64,000 nucleotides of DNA from Polytrichum commune (lineage: Eukaryota; Streptophyta; Polytrichopsida; Polytrichales; Polytrichaceae), in assembly GCA_950295325.1 (NCBI GenBank), contig OX485804.1, forward strand, positions 2,356,001 through 2,420,000, written 5' to 3'. Below are positions 23,250 to 35,918 of this stretch, one piece after another. A model generated the notes under the pieces. It was not told where the DNA came from and did not search any database. It saw nothing but the letters and a program-made list of their open reading frames with translations. The position numbers and the translations under genes were made by a program. Every line of letters starts with the position of its first letter. Within the stretch, counting starts at the first letter, position 1.

Positions 23250-26200
23250 CACCACGTAATTCATCAGGGTACAAAGGGGAAATGGTGTCCTTTTCAAGGT
23301 CAAAATACCAAAGGAAAGCTATTAAGCCCTTTACACAAGAAGAATTGAGAGATATTGGTGGGGAGGCTCATTCTTATTCACTCATGTGGAATGTCTACAA
23401 CAAGCTCTTTGCCATATTGACAACCATTAGTAAAAATCTCAATCTTTATTCGTCATCATTTCATTTTAAACACATTTTACTAAGCACATTATCCACATAT
23501 TGATACTTGGATGTTTGAGGAGAAAAGGTGACCACTGAGTAGGTCAGTCACCGCAATAATAGATATTTGAAAAATGAAAGGTTGTGTACACACATTTAAT
23601 CCCTAAGCGCCATGCCTGCTGATGGTGCATCCCGGGTCGACACAAAGGCATTTCAAAAACATCACTTCACTAACTCAAAAATGAACCTTTGGCACAAGTA
23701 ACTCTTAAATGGGGTCTTCTTCATCATACCCTATGGGTCCTAAGAATTAGTCCCAATAAGATCACATCCTAAAGTTTAAAAATATATTTTAAAGTGCCAA
23801 AATAAGATAATTTGTTGCCTTTGAAATTCACTCCCACTTTCAAACCACTTACCTCCTCCATATGTTACTCCCATCCACTATATAAAGGGGTCATATGAAA
23901 ACACATGAGTTGTATTCCCCTAAGAAAATATCACAGAATGAAGCCACGCTCAGACTTGCATTCATCGTATGAAATTTCAACTAAGAGGGATTTTCAATCA
24001 ACCTCCCAAAAAAATTGTTCTCTAAGATCCAAGTATGGGAGCCTATTCACCAATGTTACACATATAGAGGATTTTGGGCCCCTAATATATTCTAGCATGG
24101 TTTACCCGAAATTGGCATGCTCTTGGCATTGTAGTGAGAAGCAACCAGGAACAATTTCATGGGCAAGGGATGTACCCCGTTGTCAAACATGGAATTTGTT
24201 GCCCACCCGGGTTGTGTAGGCCCTTGCACTACTTGCAACATCTTCCATTTGTAAACACACACATATTTACACCAATATCTAATTACATGTAATTATATCA
24301 AATGAACTTCTAAATATTATACTTTTAAAATTGGAGGATAAAAAAATTCTTCACATGTGTAGTTAGGTTTTTGCTATGACTTAAAACAACAAACTCAGGG
24401 AACGAAGTCTCCAGGAAGACTGAGATAGTGTCTATAAGGGTTAATGTCACATTGGATTAAGGATCACAATAACAATCTAAGACCTTTCATTTCTCATTCC
24501 TTCTTCATTATACTTATTCTCCACTCTTAGGGTTCATTTGTGCCTTCTCTGTTGTGAGTGATTCCGTCCTATCTTTAGGGAATTATCTATCACTCTATGT
24601 CTTTGACCTATTTCAGTCGTGAAGCTCAAAAGCTTGGCGAGTAGTCAATGGCTCATAGTCGGGACAAAGTCCGAGGTAATGTCTCTTTAGTAACCGCATA
24701 GTCTTTGATCATCACAAATCACAATTGCGGTAATCCAACATTTTAAACTCTTCTTTAATCAACTTACAACCATCATGCAACTACTATAAAGCTAATAGCC
24801 ATCATCTTCGCATTTCGGTAAACCTGGCAACTCATCTCAAAAACATTCATACCGTCAATACATAAAACAACGCATGACAAACTAGGTGATATCCATATTA
24901 TAGCCTTAGTCTGCTGATTCTACGGAAACCTTGCACTGGTTATAGTCTTACTCTTATGAAGTAACGTCTTTTCCTCCTTTGGGTAACATTCTGGCCTACC
25001 CGCTTACAGACCTTCTGTCTTTCCTCCTCTTGGGTATAGGGTACCTACCTAGGCTATATCTCTACCTTGGTGATCACCACCATGTAACGTCCTTTCTTGA
25101 TGACTCGGCTCAAGCCCTTTTGCTGCGGCTATGGTCACTTAGTCTCTCGGTAACGACCTTGCCCATCCCAGGGCCTTTTAGTTTCTACTGATTCCATTTA
25201 GACTACTTGCCTCTTTTCCTTCTCTGACATTTCTTAAGCTTTGGCTACTCAACTTATGTTTGCTAACTTGCATACATGATGTTGCCCTTCTTGTGGCGAC
25301 TCGCCTTCCTCTCTCTCTCTCTGGTCGAGACTCTTGCTTATTGCCAAGACTTTACTTTCCTCTCAAAAACTTATATCTCTCTCTTACATCTCTCATACAA
25401 GGCTCCAAGGATCGCTCATTCTGATTGTTCTATGGCTCTCATAGCCTTCTCAAGTTTATTCGCCTCTATGACTGTTCAATATCCTATCGACCATTACCCT
25501 CAAGAGTTTAACTATGGCCTGATATTCAACAAGATTGATTTATATAGATATTGTTCTCTAAACTCCCACTCAAACTTCTCCTCTTCTTCGGCTTATCTTA
25601 AACACTATAATCTTTGCTCACCATTACTTGTATTCTGGGACAGACTACTTGCCTGACTTGCATTCGACTGTCCCTGCTCTTACATATTCAGACAATCACT
25701 CCATCTCAAGACAATTGCACTCACACACAACAAGGACTTGCACTCCAAGTTTACTCATAATATAGCATTGAAATCGTAGTCTTAACTGTCAATGCCAAAG
25801 TTAAAAAATGACCAGAGTCCAAATCACTCAGCTTTGACAGTCTTTTCCTATGCCCACAAGCATCTCACTTGGGGTTTCCTACTTGCCACCCAACCTCAAT
25901 CACTGAGCGTTGGTGATATTGAAAGCCTATTGCTCTAGCTATGAGACTATGCATGATTTCTAGTAGTGAAAATAGCTTGCTCTTCCCTTCGGCTGCCTCC
26001 TCCTCATAGAAGCGAGGGAGAAGGGCAATCGGTTGGAGCGCCTAAACGCCTGTAACGGCAATTGCCCCTACATCCTACTCTGGATGTCTTCCACTAGCTA
26101 ATGGCCGGTTGAAAAGCATCAAAATCTAAAACTTTGCCTAATTCGGCGAGGCTATAGCCAAAAAAATGGTTTTACAACATGCACCCTAACCTTTGCATGT

Positions 26201-26451
26201 GAAGCACCAAACTCGCCTTTGTCACCTTTCCACCTTTGTATGGCATTTGACCCAACAATCATCTTTGCACACCTACCTCCCGCCATATTGGTTCGAAAAT
26301 ATTTGGCATCAAACTTTGCAAATAAAACACTAATAGTGTATCAAAGCCTTCATCAAATAATGAAACTGCGGAGTGTGTGAATTGTAGTTTGAAACGCACA
26401 CCCTTACCTCTCCCATTTGATGCAAGCATCTCAATCATTCCCAATGGACGC
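23250..26451. other. Intergenic, no supported gene
   Basis: About 3 kb without a supported gene. From 24900 to 25680 the plus strand is pyrimidine-rich (CTT, CTC and TCT runs), which keeps frames of 70-126 codons open. Their Leu/Ser/Phe-rich, low-complexity composition argues against a protein. No repeat family of this window occurs here. Confidence 0.45.
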
Positions 26452-26560
26452 AAGCACGGTCAAGTACACAACTTCATTGCCTTGCACATGTTTAAGTGAA
26501 AGTGATTCAAATCTATATAATAACTTTGAATTTGTGAAGGAAAAAAAAGTCATTACTGAG
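26452..26560 (+). mobile_element. Family K fragment, copy K2
   Basis: CAAGCACGGTCAAGT followed by TTAAGTGAAAGTGATTCAAA and TAACTTTGAATTTGTG resembles the left part of the element inserted at 43.76-44.34 kb (GCATGGTAAAGTGG, TCAAGTGAAGGTGATTCAAA, TAACTTTGAATTTTTA). The right end was not found. Confidence 0.4.
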
Positions 26561-26965
26561 AGTTACAATCAACGGATTATCTCAACTCAATGGGCAGCCA
26601 AGGCTCCAATAAATGTCAATGAAAATCCTACGAGGTGAGCTCTTGTTATCCTCGTGATTTTGATAGAATTGCTGGACAAGATTAACTTACTTACAAGGTA
26701 AGCATCACATGTGATTGGAATTTTCCAAAGTTGTAAAAATGATTGTCCGTCACAAGGCTTATTGGGGGGCATGGGTAAAATTAGTGAATCGGTTACTCTA
26801 GAATGGGCAGCCAAGGAGTGTACCCTTTCTCCTTTCACAAAGACATCATATTCTCATGTGGCCAAAGTTAGGCATTTGTTCCCAATATTAGTAATCCTTG
26901 TACTTGAATGGTACAATTGGGGCCCTAAATGTTGTTATGGAAACAAGCTTTGTCTTGTTGGGTTG

Positions 26966-27382
26966 TAAGGTAGGTGTGCCCAATTCATGCCTTGTTCCAA
27001 ATGCCAACACCTATATCTAAGTGGTGAATGGTTGGGTTTGGATTCAAGAGTGGACATCTAAAAACTAGTATTTAGAGAATTATGGATTAATCTGCTACCG
27101 CATGCCCGCTTTAATATCTCCACTGTGGTACCAAATATCTATGCACATCATGTCCACGGTCTTGTAATCTACAATCACCTACATGTTGAGTACAAATAAC
27201 AACACTTGAAGCACAAATGTTCACATTTATCCAAATTGCTTGCTTATTTTTGAACTCATCAAAAGTATGGAGTTACCTAAATGCCAATTTAAAATGACAT
27301 ATACTAGAAATAAATTGGGCTACATGCTCAAAATTATTCAACCATTCTACACACATTAGTCAACATAATTCCGAGGGACTTA
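26966..27382 (+). mobile_element. Family R element, copy R4, cut by R5
   Basis: The copy starts TAAGGTAGGTGTGCCCAATT, keeps 'gtggtgaatggttgggtttgg', and picks up R wording again at 27318 ('gctacatgctcaaaatt', 'agtcaacataatt'). It then stops where copy R5 begins. The piece from about 27090 to 27315 does not match R and may be another insertion. Confidence 0.5.
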
Positions 27383-27845
27383 TTAGGTAAACATGTCTAA
27401 TTTTGTCATTTATCTTAGTTTGTTACCTATATTTAAGTAGTAAGTGCTTAGGTGTGGAGCTAAGAATGGATACAAGAAAAATATGTGCTCAAAATTTGTT
27501 AATCATTTTGGGCTCAATGATCAACATAATGGGGGGGGGGAGGTAGGGGATGAATATTTCATGGTTTGTTACTAAAATCTCATATCACGTTTGTGGATCC
27601 AAGAGAATTCCCAACTTTAAAAATTAAGTTGAGAATCATGGTGAACAACAAAAACAAAGCATTCAAGACACGTTTATCTTATGTTCATTGAATATTGGAA
27701 AGAATCTTCACTTTCACCATGAATAGGAGATTTGTACGAGCTCCAAAATCACAAGGAAAGGTTCAATTTGGATTTGCTAATCATCTCGCGCTAATTGCAT
27801 GTTTCATATCCTATGAGTAGTGGGTGTAAAGACCAAAGTGCCCGT
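27383..27845 (+). mobile_element. Family R element, copy R5
   Basis: The copy starts TTAGGTAAACATGTCTAATT and contains 'tgcttaggtgtggagctaag', 'ttggatttgctaatcatctc' and 'catgtttcatatcctatgag'. It is longer than R6 (463 against 378 bp) because of extra sequence around 27531-27660, which includes a G run. Its right end reads GTGCCC where other copies have the TAAGGTA repeat. Confidence 0.65.
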
Positions 27846-28661
27846 TGAAGACCCAATAACACTAGGTGAGACCCATTCAACGATTCTCTTCTTTTATTTT
27901 TCGCACAAATTGGAAAAATCAATTACAAGAAAATAATCAAAATACAACTACCATGAGAGAACCAATACAACTTGAGGGGAAATCAAGAAATAATGCCCCT
28001 CTGAGCTCTAACCTTCCAAGTGACCACTAAATTGCTACAACTCACAATAAAACCTTTCACACCCCAAATCGAGTCAACGGTTGAGTCACTAACTTGGACA
28101 AATCTTTTTGATGAATTGCACGAGTGTAAGTTCGAAGAGGCTTGCCATGGTTGTTGGTGGCTCAAGAAGTAGTCCCTTGGCTTGAGGTCGAACAATATTT
28201 TCGGATGCCCGGATTAGAATGACATGAATTGAGAATCCTCGTGTGATTTGTCAAAGGTCATTTTGAAATTTGATGAAGCAACTTTGAATTTGATGTATGC
28301 TACTAGAGGTGGCAAACAATGGAGGATGACAAACCTAGTCTATCATGTCCGATTGAGTTTGTTTTTTTTTTTTTAAAAGAATTCTCTCCTTGGGATTTCT
28401 TGGAGAGGCGTGAAGTGGATCCGTTTGGGATGGCTTCCATGTGTGGTGTTTCAAAACTTCAAGTTCCAATTGGATGAAGCAGTTTAATTCTAATGCTATG
28501 CTACTAGCTAAAGTTGATAAACAATGGATGCACCTAACCTCTTATTATCTCCGCTTCCTTTTTTTCTGTTCATTTGTTTTGTGGGGAGTCTTGAAGTGGA
28601 TTGGTTTGGAATGGATACAATGTCTTATGCGTGGTAGTTTGATCATCATTGGTCTAATAGC
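27846..28661. other. Intergenic, no supported gene
   Basis: Two related stretches, near 28260-28420 and 28460-28620, share 'gatgaagca', 'tttgaat/ttaat', 'atgctactag' and 'gtggcaaacaatggaggatg' type wording, indicating a decayed duplication of about 210 bp. No gene is supported. Confidence 0.35.
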
Positions 28662-28803
28662 TAGCCCACACTTAACTGTTGCGGGCCAACAATGAACGGT
28701 TTCTACCAGCATTGATTACATCTAGTGGCTCTCACTGGTCAGATCGAAGCTAAAAGCAATCCCTAATGATAGGAGATGTTCGCTAGTGTGTGGATGGGTT
28801 ATA
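28662..28803 (+). mobile_element. Family I foldback MITE, copy I2
   Basis: The left half, TAGCCCACACTTAACTG then GCGGGCCAACAATGAACGGT, matches I1 at 54.9 kb. The right end, CTAGTGTGTGGATGGGTTATAA, is the diverged opposite terminus. Shared central text includes 'ctctcactgg' (reverse of I1 'ccagtgagag'). Confidence 0.6.
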
Positions 28804-28928
28804 ACTTACACGTTGTTCAAGAGGCATGGGAGGGATAGTTTGGTTTGGTTTTATGCTTCAATATTAATAAGAAGCTAGGATCGATGTTGTCAAGCGACTA
28901 ATAAGTGGTGATTGGCATTGAGAAAATA

Positions 28929-29237
28929 GAGTAATCCTTTCTCTTAACCGGAGTTTTGGCTGAGAGTTGATTGTTTTGCATACAAAAAAAATCATGTTCG
29001 GTAAGATTTTGGTGCATGCTTGGAGTCAGTGTGGAGGTTTGAGCAAGGAAGATTTTATATCGGTTCATTGAGGGTCAAACTCGTTTTGGCATGCCAAGAG
29101 GTGAGCTTGGCCCCCAATGAACCTATATATGCACAATGATTGTAAGCATGCATCACAAAACTTATCGAATATAGGAAGACTTGTATGCAAAGCAACCAAC
29201 TCTTGACCAAAACTCCAGTTCAATCAAAGGATAACTC
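28929..29237. repeat. Long foldback, 55-bp arms and folded interior
   Basis: The arm at 28929-28983 (GAGTAATCCTTTC..., TTGTTTTGCATAC) is matched in reverse by 29183-29237 (GTATGCAAAGCAACCAA..., GGATAACTC). The interior also pairs: GGTTCATTG near 29062 with CAATGAACC near 29118, and GTGCATGCTTG with TAAGCATGCATCAC. Weaker pairing extends outward to about 28855 and 29295. The whole could form one hairpin. It may be a foldback MITE or a source of hairpin RNA. Confidence 0.75.
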
Positions 29238-30294
29238 TCATGTGCCTTCACTTGCTCACAATGGCTTCAAACTAACATTGTTGGAAGCAATAATTTTTAA
29301 TCTAGCTATGCGTCGGTGATTTGCGATTCCAAAATATAAGATGATCATATTCTATGATTATTTGATGATTTTGTGGATGAAATCGCCAACATTTGAACAA
29401 ATGTGTATAAATTTGAATGTAGATTCGCATAATCATCCACATGTGGCATCGCCACTCCAATAAGTGTTGCCAATGCTCCTCTCTTCCAAACTTGAAATAA
29501 AAATCAGTGGTTGGAAGAACCAATTTTGATCAATTGGCCTCACACTTTTGCAGAAGTGTCTGATTTCCTTTTCTTGTCATATACTTACATTTCTTACAAC
29601 CTCTACCCTCCTTTATGGACCTGTCCTCACTATTACCATTGACGCGTTCAAGGCAGTGGCTATTGTACCTATCAACGTACGAGCTTCACAGACGTTCAGT
29701 CACTCCATGCAAAAGAACATATTGAAAAAACTTAAAATAAAAATAAAAAATCAATCAATCAAACAACCAAACAACCAAACAAACAAACAAACAATGAATG
29801 GCTCTTACTAAAAGTGAAATTGGTCTAAATGATGTTTCGCAGATATGTACACATCCTTCTTAAACCCTCAACAGCTACAGCTGGAGAATTTGAACCTAAT
29901 GTGCAAACTTTTGTTTTGCATCCAAGTGAAGTTGGAGTGTAGAATTTCGTCATGTATGTTTCGGACCACAAATATAATAAAGGGAAGTAGCATCAAGGCA
30001 ACTGATGTTTTAGGCATTTTGCGTCTACAAATCCAGTGGCTTGTACTAGATTGCATCCAAACTTTATTTATCCGTGTGATTATTCATTATTATCAACTCA
30101 ACATTACATCTCAAAGTTACGTATCTTTTTCGTGCATTTCCATCATCTGTGAATATCCATAAGATTTTTTAACTTTTTAACTTTTTTAACTTTTTTCCCA
30201 TGAATAGGAGAAAAACCAACATACTCACAATTAGATACTGTGAACAACGATAAAGAATAACTCAATGGACACAGAACACCGGATTTGTTTCTAC
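29238..30294. other. Intergenic, no supported gene
   Basis: Contains a simple repeat of CAAT/CAAA units at about 29750-29794. No frame is supported as coding. Confidence 0.45.
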
Positions 30295-30700
30295 CTAGAG
30301 TAGAGGCACCCATAACTGATCACTTAAGAGATTTTGCACAAGATCAAGAGAAGTATAGGGTGGTGCATATTTTTTCCGTGTAGGAAGATAGAAATTAGGA
30401 GGATTGTAACTTTCTCGGAAATTTTATTCCTTAAATTGAAAATTCTATGAATATTTGAAGTCAAAAGTTGCCCCGAACATATAATCAATGTCTAGAGTCC
30501 GTTGTAGCCACTCATTTAAACCAATCATTTCTTCTTAATTTAGCACTCAACTCTAGGACATGTGTCTTGGCACTATTGGTTCAGACCTCATCGAAATCTA
30601 GCTCCAGCCTAATTGAAATTCAATCCCAATCTGATCGAAATTCATATACCCTATAGATTGCCGATGGAAATCTAATTGGAAATAGGCCCCCTCACTATAG
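30295..30700 (+). mobile_element. Family B element, copy B1
   Basis: The 406-bp element starts CTAGAGTAGAGGCACCCATA and ends, reversed, CTATAGTGAGGGGGCCTATT. The interior holds the shared B text: 'gatcacttaagagattttgc', 'aattttattccttaaattg', 'tgtctagagtccg', 'ggacatgtgtc' and 'ctatagattgccgatgg'. No protein is encoded. Superfamily unassigned. Confidence 0.75.
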
Positions 30701-31673
30701 TTTCAAGAGAAAGACAGCTATTGCATGCGAGCATACATCTTATTCATTCAACATAAAATACTTAAAATAATATGCAATCTAGAGTTGCTTCTTTTAGTTG
30801 ATTTGACAACAATATTAGCTTTAAAGTCCCGGACTTAGTCTAGTCCATGTCATTTCAGATGAATCGACCACAAACCTCAACTTCTTATATTGGATAGATG
30901 AGAGGTACACTTGTATGCGGTAATTCCCTCTCTCTCCCTAATTTCAATCTAAAGATCTTCAACCTCTTAATCCGGTTTCTCCCTAGCCATGGGTTGAATT
31001 GCATCCAATTTGAGAGGTTTCTTGAATCCTTTACTAGTGAGGTTATAGAATATTAAGAATCCAAAACAAAACGTTCTTGATATGCCCTTGACACAATTGA
31101 ATTTGAGGTTGCATCGATTTAAAGCATGGCCTTGAATATCAATATTACATATGGACTTGACATGTGAATGTCCGACTCCTCCATTCATTAAAGTCGTCGA
31201 TGCAGTTGGAGGGTAAGATGGAAATTGGAGATCCCAAGACCGTGATTAATTTTAACATGACAAAATTGGACTATCCAATTGCTTGACAAGGAAAGAACCA
31301 AAACAACCGCGAGATGAGAAGACCCATTTAACCAAGGGCAAGGGCAACTCAAGAAATAATGGCAACCTAGGACCATTTCCTTCCGGGTCACCACAACATT
31401 ACACCTAAGGTATGCGAGTCTAAAAGGGACACGGGATGTAAAGTGGTCAGGTCTCATATAATCTAGCATGTCTTCATTTTAGAATGTAAATATAGGAAAA
31501 TCTTACATTGATAATTGTTTAGAAATGTGTCCATTTTAGGCTCACATATGTTAAGAGCAATCGACTCATTATTGTGCCAAGTGCCATCAAAATCCTCTAA
31601 GATACCTTGTTGCAACATTAAGACTTAGAACCATCAATTTTTTAGAAACGCAACATGTTTATTCCTGACTCTT
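30701..31673. other. Intergenic, no supported gene
   Basis: AT-rich, with no repeat boundary or gene recognised. Confidence 0.4.
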
Positions 31674-32010
31674 GGTTGTTTTATTCCCATGCCTATAGGG
31701 TAACACATAGTCCATCTATAGGTTAACCCAAAACTGCAAATCTAAATGCTAATACTTGGTTGCGATAACTATCAAAACTCTTATGAGGGTAATCAATCAC
31801 AAGCCGCCACCACATAAAACTTAACTCTGTTCGCCTTAAAAACATAAATCTCGTCCATGTTGGCATTACATGACCCTAGTGAGCGGTTAAACAACATGGT
31901 CGATATGGATGCCTTGATCTTTAATCCGATACTCTTATTAGCTTTGAATTTAATCGTAGCATTTCTAAGCCTCGTGCTCCCTCACCATAGGCATGGGAAT
32001 AAAACAATTA
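31674..32010. mobile_element. Element N with about 24-bp terminal inverted repeats
   Basis: TTGTTTTATTCCCATGCCTA at 31674 is repeated in reverse at the right end (TAGGCATGGGAATAAAACAA, ending 32010). The 337-bp interval encodes nothing recognisable. Part of the inside (about 31696-31840) is found inverted at 46345-46490. The sequence just right of the element (32035-32120) matches the DNA just right of that second copy in direct orientation, so the inside may have flipped relative to its flank. Confidence 0.6.
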
Positions 32011-33280
32011 AGAATCCTTTACCACTTCAAAATGTGTAGCAATTTCCATATATACGAAAAAATCTTCTTTTTTTGCATTCTCCTTAGAATTTTTCCTCTT
32101 TGCAAGAAAAAGAATTCTCCACTCCAATCCTACCTCTTTCATATGACACGTTTGGGGAACAAGAAAGTTGTTGTATTATCCAGGTGCCACACATTCAATA
32201 ATATGAAAAATTGGACCTCTTTGTCATAATAATTATGTACTTCATGAAAATGCACTTTAGATATTCTAACACATATACAAATTGAATATTCAATCAAATG
32301 TCTTTACAAGTATGCATATTTCTTTCATAAAATATATTTGGACTTGAAGGAAAAATAGTTTGGTGATGTTGTCACTTCAAATTAGCAACAAACATCTTAT
32401 TAAGCTTTTCCAATATTGCTTGCAATTTCATTACATATGAATGAGTAAACTCTAATGGGTTGTCCATTGAAAACATAACTAACAATGTGAGCATGATGTT
32501 CAGCATCTGCAAGTTTCATAACAGGTGGAGGCCTCTCATCAATATCTAAAGAGTCCAAGGGCTTTGCATTAAAGACAAAACTAAGCACGGGTAGATCACT
32601 CTAAGGCATTTTTGTGCACCACGTGCGGCTAGGGGTTTTTTTGTTTTGGGGCTATTTACCTTCAAGGGTTGAATTAAAGCCTCCCTATAATTACTTAAAT
32701 TTAAAAAATGGCCCATTTGTTTGCACCCTTCCATTACTTATATTGTCCAAGTCACTGCAATTCTTTGTACTCTATATTCCTTTTAAGTAATAAAAGCTAA
32801 TCTACTTCCTAACGCAATTGATGAGTGTTGAGGGAAAGCATGGAAACAAAGAAGGGTGCAAACAGTAATACCATTGCAAACAGAGTTATGAAGAAAACAC
32901 ATAAGAGACCATAGCAAAGTAATACCAATTATCATCCATCCCCGTGAGTCCTAAACCCATTTACATACCATACTAAACATACCTTCTAGGATCCTTATCT
33001 TTAGCCCCTATATTAATTTTACAAAAAATAATGGCCCACGTTTTATGTCCATCTAACTTACTTATAATGGGATTGTCTACATTTAATGGCCACTTCATTA
33101 TTTGGAATTCCTTTATAATTTTTATTTCAGATGATTTTAATCCTCTCTATATTATGCCGCACGTCGTTTTTAAAATGCACTAAGTGATCTACCCGTGAAA
33201 CTCTGTAACTCTATTCTCTATCCCAAGGCCATATCAATAAGCTTTGACATGCAATACATCGTTGTATTGAAATCAACTTT
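32011..33280. other. Intergenic, no supported gene
   Basis: No gene recognised. The segment 32060-32120 matches 46515-46575 (GCATTCTCCTTAGAA, TCTTTGCAAGAAAAAGAATT). Confidence 0.4.
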
Positions 33281-33560
33281 CAAACAATCATAACTTTGCT
33301 AATACAACTCAAATTTGATCAAAAGTACTACCAACAAAAGCACAATTTCTGTACATTTTCAACAATGTGTCAATGAAGAAGATTGGATTAATATTGACCT
33401 CAAAATCTACAAAAGTAGACTGATGTCTAGAAATCAACTGCAAAAACTTACCATGCCTTCAAATGATCATAACTCTACCAATACATCTTGGAATTGGACA
33501 AAACTACTACCAATAGAAGTGAAATTTCAAGAGCTTTCCAACAATATGCGGATCAAAGAA
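33281..33560. repeat. Diverged direct repeat, 179-bp offset
   Basis: 'caaacaatcataactttgct' at 33281 recurs as 'caaatgatcataactctacc' at 33460, followed in both by CTACCAA, a gap and CAACAATRTG. 'Ataactt..., aagagctttccaacaatat' wording is familiar from LTR regions of plant Gypsy-type elements, so this could be an ancient, broken LTR piece. It is not delimited. Confidence 0.45.
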
Positions 33561-33656
33561 ATATGATACAGCTAGAGTTCAAAGTGCTCGAAAACATATT
33601 GTGCACCTTGGTTTAGGGTTTAGGTGAAAAATTGTTGTAAAAGAGACAAAAGCTAC

Positions 33657-33920
33657 ATTGTTTTGTCTAATTACCGTGGCCCACACTAATTCCCAACTAC
33701 CCACACTAATTTTTAAAAAATTGGAAGTGGCCCATTGTTATTCCTGTTGTGAAAAATTGATTTGGGTTTTTTGTGAACATTTGAATTTGGATGAAAATCG
33801 AAGGCAAGGCAAGTACTATAGAAATTACTAATTTTAACCAAGTGAAGTACCATAAAATGTGGGCCACACTAAATTCCAACCCACATGAATTTCCCACCCA
33901 CACTAATTAGACAAAACAAT
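33657..33920. mobile_element. Element J, 264-bp MITE with 14-bp exact ends
   Basis: ATTGTTTTGTCTAA at 33657-33670 is exactly reversed as TTAGACAAAACAAT at 33907-33920. Just inside, GTGGCCCACACTAATTCCCA and, from the other side, GTGTGGGTGGGAAATTCA then GTGTGGCCCACAT continue the symmetry imperfectly. No protein is encoded. Confidence 0.65.
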
Positions 33921-35024
33921 ATAATGACTCTCTTGATTAGGTTTTGAGATAGAGAACCTAGTTCCATGTTTTAACATCATTTTTTAATATCTTTCATACA
34001 TTTAATATTAAATATATACTTCCACAAGTGTGGGACTCAACATATATTTATTTAGTACCTCTATAATATGACATTTCAAGGGTCCAAGAGTGTTTTATTA
34101 ACAATGTCATAGTTGTATTATATAGAGGGAGATTTTAACCCAAAAGTTTGGTTTTAAAATATTGTGTCATTATATTGAGGTTCTTGTGTCATTGAGTGTC
34201 ATTGTTAAGGTAGAATTTAGCATTATATTTTAAGAACATAAATATCCTTAATAAACCAACCCGTCAAAAACTAACTAGTTGGTCACAAATTGTCGAAGGG
34301 GCAAAAAATGCCAGGTTTACTATTTGACGTCAAATATGTCCTTAATACAATTAGTTGTTAGATCGTCCACTAGTTGGTTTTCTATTGTTTTACTATTGAA
34401 CAACCTATTCAGTAGTAATAAGTATTTGGTCAAAAAATGACTTGTAGGTCCAAAGTTATTAAAATGTCATTATGAGTTTTTTTCTAGTTGATCATTATTA
34501 TGACCTTAGTGTGCTAGCTAATCATGAACTAGACAGAAGGAAAAAAACGCATCAAGACAGCTAGTTGTAGTGTTTTGTTGGGGTGGCAACCTACCAAGTT
34601 GACCCACCTAGTAGGTGATTGTTTTGAAGTATATAAGGATTGTCCTAGAGCCTTTTGGCTCTCTTAGTTCACATGTATTAATATCGCTTAGACTCTTTGA
34701 GAGGGTGTGTATGCTGGTGAGTTCTAGCTCTGGATGGGTAATGTCATGGAAACATGTGGCAGTTTAGACGGACAATAGTCCTGGAAAACAAGTTAGTAAA
34801 GTGTTGAAAGAAGGATTTAAAGAGTAGACTCCTTGTTGGTATTCTCCTATTACTACTCTTCTTGTGAGCTAAGATAGCCCTTAGTGTTGACAAGACAACG
34901 GTGTTGAATGTGTGATTGGAAGTGTGCATTAGACAACTCGTGATGTATTACCTAGGAATGCATCAGGAAATGCAGAGGGTAGGTATGTGCGGACCTGACG
35001 CTCATGGGAGGATGTCTAGAGCAA
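33921..35024. other. Intergenic, no supported gene
   Basis: AT-rich. GTATATAAGG at about 34629-34638 followed by a pyrimidine/G mix could be a core promoter of a decayed LTR-type element, but no paired LTR was seen. Confidence 0.35.
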
Positions 35025-35295
35025 GTGGTTGGAATGACTCGAAAATTATGCCAGAGGTTGGTAAAATGTTAGATAGATTAGATCCAAACTTGGTTTGCGA
35101 AAACCACCTCCGGAAGTTGGCCGATCTAACTGAAAATGCTAGCTGGTCGGAAATGTGAAAGTGGTCATAATGACCCGAAAACTCTACCATAGGTTGGTAG
35201 GAAGTTAGAGAAGGTAGATCCAGACTCGGTCATCAAAAACCACCTCTAGAAGTAGGTCGTTCTGACCAAAAACATTGGCTAGTCAGGTGTGTTTA
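35025..35295. repeat. Tandem duplication, 2 x about 136 bp
   Basis: The unit starting GTGGTTGGAATGACTCGAAA at 35025 recurs from 35161 as GTGGTCATAATGACCCGAAA. Shared landmarks are 'aggttggtaaaatgttag / aggttggtaggaagttag' and 'aaaaccacctc...gaagt'. The units are moderately diverged. The plus-strand 80-codon frame over the first unit is incidental. Confidence 0.75.
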
Positions 35296-35507
35296 GAGCA
35301 TATTTTCAAGCCGTAAACAAGATTTTCAAGGTATTATATGTTGGAGTAGCATTCTAGGGATGAAGGACTAGCTTGGGAGGTGTTTTTGCAAGGCGAACTA
35401 GTTAATGGAGCAAGGAAGGAGTGCGGGAATCCATTAATAGTCCGTATTAAAGAGGTAGGATTGTTTTACTCTTCCTAAACAAAAGCAAACTCTCATATTT
35501 TATCAGT

Positions 35508-35886
35508 TATAGAGGGGAGGCGCCCATAACCGATCACTGAAGAGATTATGCACCAAAATGTTTTTAAATAAACATAATGCGGTGCAAATTTTTCCTATGT
35601 AGGGAGATAAAAATCAAGAGAACTACATTTTTTTTGGTAATTTTATTGTTTAAATTGAAATTTTGAGGCCAAAAGTCGGCTTGAACATATTTCCAATGTC
35701 TGGAGTGTGTCATAACCACACATTTTAACTAATCATTCCTCCTAAGTTTAGCACTTAACACTAGAACATGTGTGATGGCACTATTGGTTCCAACCTTATC
35801 AAAATTTAGTCCTAGCTTGATCGAAATTCATATGCCCTATAGATTGCCAATGGGGTTTCAATTGAGAATAGGCACCTCTACCATAG
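35508..35886 (+). mobile_element. Family B element, copy B2
   Basis: The 379-bp copy starts TATAGAGGGGAGGCGCCCAT and ends AATAGGCACCTCTACCATAG, so both inverted ends are present. The interior follows B1. It is followed after about 32 bp by B3 in the opposite direction. Confidence 0.75.
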
Positions 35887-35918
35887 ATGCCTCAACATTA
35901 GGCCCGCTTAATTCACCT

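Noticed and set aside
25276-25656. 126-codon plus-strand frame
   Set aside because: It lies in pyrimidine-rich DNA that gives Leu/Ser/Phe-rich peptides by composition; there is no start context or domain.
26590-26820. Two CAGCCAAGG strings resembling the start of miR169
   Set aside because: Only nine bases match, the rest differs, and no hairpin precursor was seen.
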